NCBI GenBank assembly: GCA_900317845.1
Contig: ONII01000004.1
Span: 62,001-126,000, forward strand
Length of the DNA stretch: 64,000 nt
Source: an uncultured Bacteroidales bacterium
Lineage (GTDB): Bacteria; Bacteroidota; Bacteroidia; Bacteroidales; UBA932
Reading direction: 5' to 3'
This document shows, one piece after another, positions 53,835 to 60,379 of the stretch. The position numbers and the translations under genes were made by a program. The notes under the pieces were generated by a model. That model ran no database searches. It was not told where the DNA came from and saw nothing but the letters and a program-made list of their open reading frames with translations. Every line of letters starts with the position of its first letter. Positions within the stretch are counted from its first letter, which is position 1.

Positions 53835-54422
53835 TTAAAGTTTTTGCAGGGCAGACTTGATGATGTCTTCCACCTTTGCGTTGGGGTGTTCTTTGAGTAT
53901 GCCCGGCATGACCTTGCTGATATTGGCTTTGGAGAATCCCAGCATGGTAAGGGCGGTTGTGGCCTCGTCCACCACGGCGGAATTGTCGGCCTTGAAGAGG
54001 ATGGGACTGTCTGCGCCCTCCCCTTTTGCCACTTTGTCTTTTAACTCCAAAATGAGCCGTTGGGCACTCTTGAGGCCAATCCCTTTCACACTCTTGATCC
54101 GGTTTACGTCTCCAGCGAGGATGGCCTGGCGGATTTCCTCCGAGCTGAGCGTGGACAGCATCATGCGGGCCGACGCCACGCCTATGCCGGATACGCCTAT
54201 GAGCAGGCGGAACAGTTCCCGTTCGTCCTTGGTGGCAAAACCGTAGAACAATTCTTCGTCTTCCCGAATGTAGTGATGGATGTATGCTACGGCCTGGGTT
54301 TGCAGCTGGAAGGCCTCATAGGTTTGAAGGGAAATGAGGATGCTGTAGCCAATTCCATGGTTTTCCAGAATGAGCTCCGTTGGAGTTAATTCAATGATTT
54401 GTCCTTTAATATAGTCTATCAT
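53835..54422 (-). CDS. ruvA: Holliday junction recognition protein RuvA
   Basis: The 195-residue protein has the OB-fold start MIDYIKGQIIELTPTELILE, the paired helix-hairpin-helix motifs LIGVSGIGVASARMML and VKGIGLKSAQRLILEL, and a C-terminal three-helix domain III that contacts RuvB (DEATTALTMLGFSKANISKV). The gene is convergent with mnmG and divergent from sufS. ruvB lies 42 kb away, on the other strand. Confidence 0.96.
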   Translation of the reverse strand: MIDYIKGQIIELTPTELILENHGIGYSILISLQTYEAFQLQTQAVAYIHHYIREDEELFYGFATKDERELFRLLIGVSGIGVASARMMLSTLSSEEIRQAILAGDVNRIKSVKGIGLKSAQRLILELKDKVAKGEGADSPILFKADNSAVVDEATTALTMLGFSKANISKVMPGILKEHPNAKVEDIIKSALQKL

Positions 54423-54426
54423 AACG

Positions 54427-54444
54427 CAAAATTATGTAAATTTG
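54427..54444. promoter_or_regulatory. Divergent -7 elements of ruvA and sufS
   Basis: The minus strand reads TAATTTTG (54427-54434) upstream of ruvA and the plus strand reads TAAATTTG (54437-54444) upstream of sufS. They are 2 bp apart, so RNA polymerase cannot occupy both at once. The ruvA leader would be a few bases at most; the sufS leader about 10 nt. Confidence 0.5.
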
Positions 54445-54461
54445 CAGACTTATCCAAAGAT

Positions 54462-55679
54462 ATGGTAGAAGAGATTCGCAAACAGTTCCCCGCCCTTTCC
54501 GCACACGTGTACGGCAAGCCGCTGGTGTATCTGGACAACGCTGCCACCGCCATGCGCCCGCAGTCGGTAGTAGATACCTGGTCGCAGTCCGTGCTGGCGG
54601 GAAATGCGAACATCCATCGAGCCGTCCATTATTTGGCAGGTGTTGCAACGGAGGCCTATGAAGGCGCTCGCGACTGCGTTCAGGCGTTCATCAACGCGTC
54701 CAGTCGGGAGGAAATTGTGTTTACCTCCGGTGCCACGGCAGCCGTTAATCTGGTGGCCTTCTCTTTTGGGGAAGCGTTCATCGGAGAAGGCGACGAAGTA
54801 ATTGTTTCTACAGCGGAGCATCATTCCAATATTGTCCCCTGGCAATTGCTTTGTGAGCGCAAAAAGGCCGTTCTTAAAGTGCTGGACATTCGTGAAAACG
54901 GTACCTTGGCTGTAGAACAGTTGGAAAAACTGCTTTCTCAGCGCACCAAAATTGTAGCTATCTCTAACATTTCCAATGTGTTAGGCCTTATAAACCCCGT
55001 GCGGGAAATCGCTCAGATTTGTCATGCCCATGGGGTTCCGGTGCTGGTAGATGGTGCGCAAGGCATTGTACATGAGCCCGTGGATGTCCAAGCGCTGGAC
55101 TGCGACTTCTATGTGTTCTCCGGACACAAACTGTATGCTGCAACGGGAACGGGCGTCCTTTACGGTAAGCGCAAATGGCTGGACGCCATGCCTCCGTATA
55201 TGGGTGGCGGCGAAATGATCAAAAGCGTGAGTTTTGCCCAAACCACCTTCGCTCCCCTGCCGGAAAAATTTGAGGCCGGTACGCAAAACTTCAACGGGGC
55301 CCCTACCCTGGTCCCGGCCATCCGTTTTGTGCAGGAGGCCCGCGCTAATGTGGCCGTGCAAGCGGAACAGGCCGCCATCACGGAATATGTCTATACGAAA
55401 CTAACTGAGGATGAGCGTATTACGCTATATGGGACATCTCTCGAGCAAAAAATTCCGCTCTTCTCGTTTGCCGTTAAAGGCGCCCACCATGAGGACCTTG
55501 CGCTCATTATGGATAAGATGGGCGTGGCTCTCCGCTCCGGCCAAATGTGTGCAGAGCCGCTCATGGACCGGCTGGGGGTGACGGGGCTTTTGAGGGCTTC
55601 CTTCGGCCCGTACAATACCCTTCAGGAAGCGGAGTATTTTATCAAGTGCCTGGATAAGGCCATTAATATGCTACTATGA
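54462..55679 (+). CDS. sufS: Cysteine desulfurase SufS
   Basis: The 405-residue PLP enzyme takes sulfur from cysteine. The PLP lysine is in FSGHKLYAATGTG, with upstream HHSN and DGAQ motifs. The persulfide-forming cysteine is in RSGQMCAEPLM near the C-terminus, of the group II (SufS) short-loop type. It is translationally coupled to sufE (4-bp overlap). The open frame extends upstream to 54399; ATG 54462 lies just after the TAAATTTG element. The scaffold genes sufB, sufC and sufD are not nearby. Confidence 0.95.
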   Translation: MVEEIRKQFPALSAHVYGKPLVYLDNAATAMRPQSVVDTWSQSVLAGNANIHRAVHYLAGVATEAYEGARDCVQAFINASSREEIVFTSGATAAVNLVAFSFGEAFIGEGDEVIVSTAEHHSNIVPWQLLCERKKAVLKVLDIRENGTLAVEQLEKLLSQRTKIVAISNISNVLGLINPVREIAQICHAHGVPVLVDGAQGIVHEPVDVQALDCDFYVFSGHKLYAATGTGVLYGKRKWLDAMPPYMGGGEMIKSVSFAQTTFAPLPEKFEAGTQNFNGAPTLVPAIRFVQEARANVAVQAEQAAITEYVYTKLTEDERITLYGTSLEQKIPLFSFAVKGAHHEDLALIMDKMGVALRSGQMCAEPLMDRLGVTGLLRASFGPYNTLQEAEYFIKCLDKAINMLL

Positions 55680-56077
55680 GTTTAGAGGAAAAGAAACAGC
55701 AGATTGTAGAGGATTTTTCCGTCTACGACGAGTGGCTGGACAAATACGAGTATCTGATTGAACTGGGGAAAAGCCTGGAGGCCTTCCCGGAGGAGAAAAA
55801 GACGGAGGAGCGGCTCATCAAGGGCTGTCAGTCGCGCGTGTGGCTGGACAGCGAGGAGCGGGACGGCCGGCTGTATTTTACGGCCGACAGCGATGCCATC
55901 ATCACCAAAGGCATCATTTCGCTGCTTATCAGCGTGTACTCCGGCAGCACCAAGGAAGAGATTGCCGCGGACGATTTTGGCTTTGTGGCGGAGATAGGCC
56001 TAAAGGACAACCTCTCCCCTACCCGTGCCAACGGGCTGGTGTCCATGATAGAGCGGATTAAAGAGATTGCCGGTTAA
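55676..56077 (+). CDS. sufE: Sulfur acceptor protein SufE
   Basis: The 133-residue protein has the SufE pattern, with the acceptor cysteine in IKGCQSRVWL (about residue 50) and KGIISLLISVYSG. SufE takes persulfide sulfur from SufS and hands it to the SufBCD scaffold. It overlaps sufS by 4 bp. Confidence 0.94.
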   Translation: MSLEEKKQQIVEDFSVYDEWLDKYEYLIELGKSLEAFPEEKKTEERLIKGCQSRVWLDSEERDGRLYFTADSDAIITKGIISLLISVYSGSTKEEIAADDFGFVAEIGLKDNLSPTRANGLVSMIERIKEIAG

Positions 56078-56080
56078 GAT

Positions 56081-56455
56081 ATGGAAAAAGACATACTTAC
56101 AGCAGAGGACGTACAGGCGCTGCAGCCGCTTTACGCGGCGGTGATATCGGCCCTGAAGGAGGTCTACGACCCGGAGATTCCGGTGAATATCTATGACCTG
56201 GGGCTCATTTACGAACTCACCATCAATAAGTCGCGTGAGGTGTCCATCCTCATGACCTTCACTGCTCCCAACTGCCCCATGGCAGACCAAGTGCTGGCAG
56301 AGGTGCAACAGGGTGTGGAGGCTGTCCCGGGCGTCACCAAATGCAGTATTGAGCTCACCTTTGAGCCCGAATGGGACCGCAGCATGCTCTCGGAAGAGGC
56401 CCGCGTGGAACTGGGACTGGACTATGAGGAGGACGATTACAGCAAACTGAATTAA
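56081..56455 (+). CDS. sufT: SufT-like / MIP18-family (DUF59) iron-sulfur maturation protein
   Basis: The 124-residue protein shows the DUF59 pattern with VYDPEIPVNIYDLGLIYEL and TAPNCPMADQVLAEV, including the conserved Cys. These proteins help deliver or mature Fe-S clusters, and the gene lies 3 bp after sufE. The symbol is assigned by family and context and is less certain than the function class. Confidence 0.85.
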   Translation: MEKDILTAEDVQALQPLYAAVISALKEVYDPEIPVNIYDLGLIYELTINKSREVSILMTFTAPNCPMADQVLAEVQQGVEAVPGVTKCSIELTFEPEWDRSMLSEEARVELGLDYEEDDYSKLN

Positions 56456-56937
56456 TGGAAAGAATCAATGTATATCTGGGGCTGGGCTCCAACCTGGGAG
56501 ACCGGGATGTGAACCTGCTGCGGGCCGTGAATCTGCTGGACCAGGCGTTTGGCACGCATCCGGAGCGCATCTCCCGCATTGTGGAAACGCCCGCATGGGG
56601 CTTTGAAGGGCCCTCCTTCCTGAACCTTTGCGTGTTGTACCGTCTCCCTCGCGTGGGCTCCCCTACGGAACACGGCATGGAGATATTGCGACAGGTGAAG
56701 GCGGTGGAAAAGGCCATGGGACGGGAAGAAGAGCCACTGTTCGATGCAGATGGCAAACGCCTGTACCACAACCGTATCATCGACATCGACCTGCTGTGTT
56801 ATGGCGCGGAAACTATTCATACAGAGGAGCTTACAGTCCCCCACCCGCTTATTGGCCAGCGGGACTTCGTGAAAAAGCCGCTATTGGAAATTTCCAAACC
56901 GGAGATCCGCACGGCGTTTCCGGAAATTTTTGCGTAA
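56455..56937 (+). CDS. folK: 2-amino-4-hydroxy-6-hydroxymethyldihydropteridine diphosphokinase FolK
   Basis: The 160-residue enzyme pyrophosphorylates the pterin precursor of folate. Motifs: YLGLGSNLGDR at the start, WGFEGPSFLN, RLYHNRIIDIDLLCYG and the PHP of TVPHPLIGQRDF. It overlaps the SufT-like gene by 1 bp, so it is part of the same transcript even though its pathway differs. Confidence 0.94.
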   Translation: MERINVYLGLGSNLGDRDVNLLRAVNLLDQAFGTHPERISRIVETPAWGFEGPSFLNLCVLYRLPRVGSPTEHGMEILRQVKAVEKAMGREEEPLFDADGKRLYHNRIIDIDLLCYGAETIHTEELTVPHPLIGQRDFVKKPLLEISKPEIRTAFPEIFA

Positions 56938-56959
56938 ATTTGCGAGATTTCTCGACTTC

Positions 56960-56995
56960 GCTCGAAATGACAGAAAGGAAGCTCGAAATGACAGA
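56960..56995. repeat. Dispersed repeat between folK and glyS
   Basis: GCTCGAAATGACAGA occurs twice in direct orientation (56960-56974 and 56981-56995), next to TCTCGACTTC. The TGTCATTTCGAGC half resembles the TGTCATTCTGAGC half of the 28-bp repeats elsewhere in the window, suggesting a related family. Confidence 0.7.
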
Positions 56996-57007
56996 ATAAA
57001 GTAATAT

Positions 57008-58546
57008 ATGACACAAGATGAACTTTTTAAGGTGCTGGTAGCCCACTGCAAGGAGTACGGATTCATTTTCCCCTCCAGCGAAATTTACGATGGTCTGGCT
57101 GCCGTTTATGATTATGGCCAGATGGGCGTGCAGCTCAAAAACAACATCAAGAACTATTGGTGGGAGGCCATGACCCGTCTGAACGAGAATATCGTGGGCA
57201 TTGACTCCGCCATCTTCATGCATCCCCGCATTTGGGAGGCTTCCGGCCACGTGGGCGCCTTCAACGACCCGCTTATCGACAATAAGGACTCCAAGAAACG
57301 CTACAGGGCCGATGTCCTCATCGAGGACTTCCTGGGCAAGATCGAGGAGAAGATCGAGAAAGAGGTGGCCAAGGGCCGCAAGAAGTTTGGCGATGCCTTT
57401 AACGAGGAACAGTTCCGCGCCACCAACCCCAATGTGCTGCGTGAAAAGGCCAAATGGGAAGAAGTACACAACCGCTATGTGGCGGCAGAAAAAGCCAACG
57501 ATCTGGCCGAGTATCGCCAGATTATCATCGACAACAATATTGTGTGCCCTATCAGCGGCACCTGCAACTGGACGGAGGTGCGTCAGTTTAACCTCATGTT
57601 CCAAACCTCCATGGGCAGCACTGCAGAAGGCGCCAACACCATTTATCTGCGTCCGGAGACCGCTCAGGGCATCTTTGTGAACTACCTGAACGTGCAGAAG
57701 ACCGGCCGCATGAAGATTCCTTTCGGCATCGCCCAGATTGGCAAGGCGTTCCGCAACGAGATTGTGGCCCGTCAGTTCATCTTCCGCATGCGGGAGTTCG
57801 AGCAAATGGAGATGCAGTTCTTCATCAAGCCCGGCACCGAGCTGGATTGGTTCAAAAAATGGAAGGAAACCCGCATGAAATGGCATGTGAACCTGGGCAT
57901 GGGAGCCGAGAATTACCGCTTCCACGACCATGAGAAACTGGCCCACTATGCCAATGCCGCCACGGACATTGAGTTCAACTTCCCCTTCGGCTTCAAGGAG
58001 CTGGAAGGCATCCACAGCCGCACCAATTTTGATCTGGGCAACCACCAGAAGTTCTCCGGCAAAAAGATTGAATACTTTGACCCTGAGGAGAATACCTCTT
58101 ACACGCCGTACGTCATTGAAACGTCCATCGGCGTAGACCGTATGTGCCTGGCCGTGCTGGCGCACTCCTATACGGTGGAGAAGCTGGAAAATGGCGAGGA
58201 ACGTGTGGTGATGCGCATCCCTGCTCCGCTTGCTCCCATCAAGGTGGCCGTGATGCCGCTGGTGAAAAAGGACGGTCTGCCGGAAATGGCCCAGAAGGTG
58301 GTGGACGAGCTTAAGTACGACTTCTCCTACCAGTACGATGAAAAAGACTCCATCGGCAAGCGCTATCGCCGCCAGGATGCCATTGGTACGCCTTTCTGCG
58401 TCACCGTGGACCACGATACCCTGAACGACGGCTGCGTGACCGTACGCGACCGCGACACCATGACCCAGGAGCGCGTGAAGATTGAGGACCTCCGTGCCCT
58501 TATCGAGAAGAAGGTGAGCCTGACCAACCTGCTTCGCAACCTGTAG
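57008..58546 (+). CDS. glyS: Glycyl-tRNA synthetase (dimeric, class II)
   Basis: The 512-residue enzyme charges glycine to tRNA. It has an N-terminal catalytic domain with the GlyRS start (FVFPSSEIYDG-like, DYGQMGVQLKNNI), the class II motifs LRPETAQGIFVNY and IGKAFRNEI, and the motif 3 ETSIGVDRMCLA. A C-terminal anticodon-binding domain follows (APIKVAVMPLVKKDG). It is of the homodimeric type used by Bacteroidota and eukaryotes, in contrast to the alpha2-beta2 form of E. coli. Confidence 0.96.
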   Translation: MTQDELFKVLVAHCKEYGFIFPSSEIYDGLAAVYDYGQMGVQLKNNIKNYWWEAMTRLNENIVGIDSAIFMHPRIWEASGHVGAFNDPLIDNKDSKKRYRADVLIEDFLGKIEEKIEKEVAKGRKKFGDAFNEEQFRATNPNVLREKAKWEEVHNRYVAAEKANDLAEYRQIIIDNNIVCPISGTCNWTEVRQFNLMFQTSMGSTAEGANTIYLRPETAQGIFVNYLNVQKTGRMKIPFGIAQIGKAFRNEIVARQFIFRMREFEQMEMQFFIKPGTELDWFKKWKETRMKWHVNLGMGAENYRFHDHEKLAHYANAATDIEFNFPFGFKELEGIHSRTNFDLGNHQKFSGKKIEYFDPEENTSYTPYVIETSIGVDRMCLAVLAHSYTVEKLENGEERVVMRIPAPLAPIKVAVMPLVKKDGLPEMAQKVVDELKYDFSYQYDEKDSIGKRYRRQDAIGTPFCVTVDHDTLNDGCVTVRDRDTMTQERVKIEDLRALIEKKVSLTNLLRNL

Positions 58547-58549
58547 CCT

Positions 58550-59125
58550 ATGGGAGCCCTTGCGCTGCTTGTAACGGCTATTCTGGCCACGCTGGTGCTT
58601 TATTTCTGGGCACGCAAAGCCCAGCTCGAAAAGCAGCTGCTGGAGGAGCGCGAGGAAAATGAACGGATGATGTCGGTGGCTGAGGACCTGGAAAGGCGCC
58701 TCAGCCACCTTAAACAACAAAAGAAGAACACGCCCGCTCTGGGGGTGGATGTGCTGGATCGCCTTTGCCAGCAGTATTACGTATACGAAGGCACCGACAA
58801 CCTGCAGCCCCGCATTGTAAAAGAAGTCCGTTCCGTGGTGGAAGGCTTACGGACCGATGCCGCTATGCAGCGGTCGCTTGAGCAGGCGCTCAACGAGCAA
58901 AACAACCAGGTGATGGAGAAACTCCGCGCCTTTTTCCCCCGCTGGAAAGAAGAAGATTTTCTGCTGTATTTATTCACCGCTTCCGGCTTTTCTTCCACTA
59001 CGCTCTCTACCCTTTTGGAGAAAGATAAGCCGTATATCTACAATCATCTGTATCGGCTCAAGGAGCGCATCAAGGTGTCCGGTTCTCCGGACCGGGACCT
59101 GTTTTTGGCCTGTTTGGAGCGCTAA
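58550..59125 (+). CDS. Membrane-tethered coiled-coil protein with a C-terminal HTH-like region
   Basis: The 191-residue protein has one transmembrane helix (about residues 3-20), a coiled coil (about 23-60, rich in Glu, Lys and Leu) and a helical body. Its C-terminus (GFSSTTLSTLLEKDKPYIYN then HLYRLKERIK) resembles the LuxR-like helix-turn-helix at the end of Bacteroidota TPR-containing regulators. It lacks the TPR sensor those have. It starts 3 bp after glyS. DNA-binding is an inference from the pattern only; it could be another helical module. Confidence 0.55.
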   Translation: MGALALLVTAILATLVLYFWARKAQLEKQLLEEREENERMMSVAEDLERRLSHLKQQKKNTPALGVDVLDRLCQQYYVYEGTDNLQPRIVKEVRSVVEGLRTDAAMQRSLEQALNEQNNQVMEKLRAFFPRWKEEDFLLYLFTASGFSSTTLSTLLEKDKPYIYNHLYRLKERIKVSGSPDRDLFLACLER

Positions 59126-59269
59126 CGGCACGGTGGAAAACGGCAAAATTTCGGTGGTATTCGGCGCTTTGTTAGGCAGGTGCGAGAATTTTCCAAAAAT
59201 GAAGCCTTGTAAAAAGCTGACAATCAAGCACTTATGAAATAGCGTTGCGAGAATGTTTTTATTAAAATG

Positions 59270-59301
59270 TTTGCGTGCGTGGAAAGGTGATTTTATCTTT
59301 G
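59270..59301 (+). promoter_or_regulatory. tonB promoter
   Basis: TTTG (59270-59273), a 20-bp spacer and TATCTTTG (59294-59301) make a complete Bacteroidota promoter, 33 bp upstream of ATG 59335. Confidence 0.8.
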
Positions 59302-59334
59302 CATTTGGAAAATAACCCAAAAACAAACAATACC

Positions 59335-60027
59335 ATGGAAATTAAAAAGTCGGAAAAAGCCAGTCTTGAAAACAAGCGACTGCTCTTCACGGAGGCCGGT
59401 CTGGTAATCGCCCTCCTGATTGTGTACTTTGCTTTCAACTGGAGCTCCCGTGAGGCCAAGGTGGCCGCCCTCGAGGACACCACCCAGGTGGTCGTGGAAG
59501 AAGAAATGATTGCCATCCAGGACAATCTTCCGCCGCCCCCGCCGGAGGCTCCCTCCATCCCGGTCCTGAGCGACCAGATCGATATCGTGGACGACGACAT
59601 CAAACTGGACGACGACCTGTTCATCAACCTGGAAGACAACAACCAGGCTGTTGAGATTCAGGACTACAAAGAGGCCGCCGTGGAAGAAGAGGAAGTGGAA
59701 GAAGAAGCCATTCCTTTCCAGTTGGTAGAGCAGAAGCCTTCCTTTAATGGTGGCGATGCCAACGAATTCTCCAAGTGGGTGAACTCCCGCCTGGTGTATC
59801 CGGAAATTGCCAAGGAAAACGGTGTGCAGGGTCGTGTAACCCTCCAGTTCACCGTGGAAGCAGACGGCCGCGTGACCAACGTGCGCGTGCTCCGTGGCGT
59901 GGATGAATCCCTGGACAAGGAAGCTGTGCGTGTTGTTTCCAGCTCTCCCAAATGGAAGCCGGGTAAGCAGCGTGACCGCGCCGTAAAGGTAACCTACACC
60001 TTCCCGGTTATCTTCCAGCTCCGCTAA
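59335..60027 (+). CDS. tonB: TonB energy-transducing protein
   Basis: The 230-residue protein has one membrane anchor (about 22-38) and a proline-rich acidic linker (LPPPPPEAPSIPVL, then runs of Asp and Glu). The TonB C-terminal domain (YPEIAKENGVQGRVTLQFTV, VLRGVDESLDKEAVRVV) follows. TonB links the ExbB-ExbD motor to outer-membrane receptors such as the three in this window. exbB and exbD are not adjacent. I chose ATG 59335 because it lies downstream of the promoter and matches the family start. A terminator follows. Confidence 0.95.
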   Translation: MEIKKSEKASLENKRLLFTEAGLVIALLIVYFAFNWSSREAKVAALEDTTQVVVEEEMIAIQDNLPPPPPEAPSIPVLSDQIDIVDDDIKLDDDLFINLEDNNQAVEIQDYKEAAVEEEEVEEEAIPFQLVEQKPSFNGGDANEFSKWVNSRLVYPEIAKENGVQGRVTLQFTVEADGRVTNVRVLRGVDESLDKEAVRVVSSSPKWKPGKQRDRAVKVTYTFPVIFQLR

Positions 60028-60049
60028 TTTCCGGAGGTGTTTTTCTAGT

Positions 60050-60081
60050 CGGCTTGCAGGTAACTGCAGGCCGTTTTTTTT
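60050..60081 (+). terminator. tonB terminator
   Basis: CGGCTTGCAG (60050-60059) pairs with CTGCAGGCCG (60064-60073) with one wobble pair around a GTAA loop, followed by eight T. It lies 23 bp after the tonB stop. Confidence 0.9.
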
Positions 60082-60128
60082 GTAAAATCCCCACAAATGG
60101 GGATAGGGGAGTGCGCAAAAAATAACCT

Positions 60129-60320
60129 GTGATTTCCGGCGAGCATCTGACGCACTATTATGGTAAGCGCAAGATCTACGAGGACCTGAATTTCACGGTG
60201 GAGCCGGGCCGGATTGTGGGCCTTCTGGGCAAGAATGGCACCGGCATGAGCCGGAAGGGGAGTGTCGATATTGTTGAAATGGCTTCCAACACCCTTCGGG
60301 AAGAGAAAACGCGCCTGTAA
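60129..60320 (+). pseudogene. Truncated ABC transporter ATP-binding fragment
   Basis: A GTG-started frame of 63 codons begins ISGEHLTHYYGKRKIYEDLN followed by GLLGKNGTG, the start of an ABC ATPase up to the Walker A loop. Then the frame changes character (MSRKGSVDIVEM and onwards) and stops. The invariant Walker A Lys is replaced by Met and the rest of the domain (signature motif, Walker B) is missing. An imperfect inverted repeat, CCGGAAGGG (60251-60259) and CCCTTCGGG (60292-60300), lies exactly after the break. It is most likely a remnant left by insertion or deletion. Confidence 0.7.
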
Positions 60321-60360
60321 ATACCCAAAAATAGGGATTGCCGCGCGTACGCGTAACCAC

Positions 60361-60368
60361 TACCTTTG
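60361..60368 (+). promoter_or_regulatory. -7 element of the third TonB-dependent receptor operon
   Basis: TACCTTTG matches TAnnTTTG and ends 11 bp before ATG 60380. The leader would be only about 5 nt. Confidence 0.55.
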
Positions 60369-60379
60369 CTGTCCGATTC

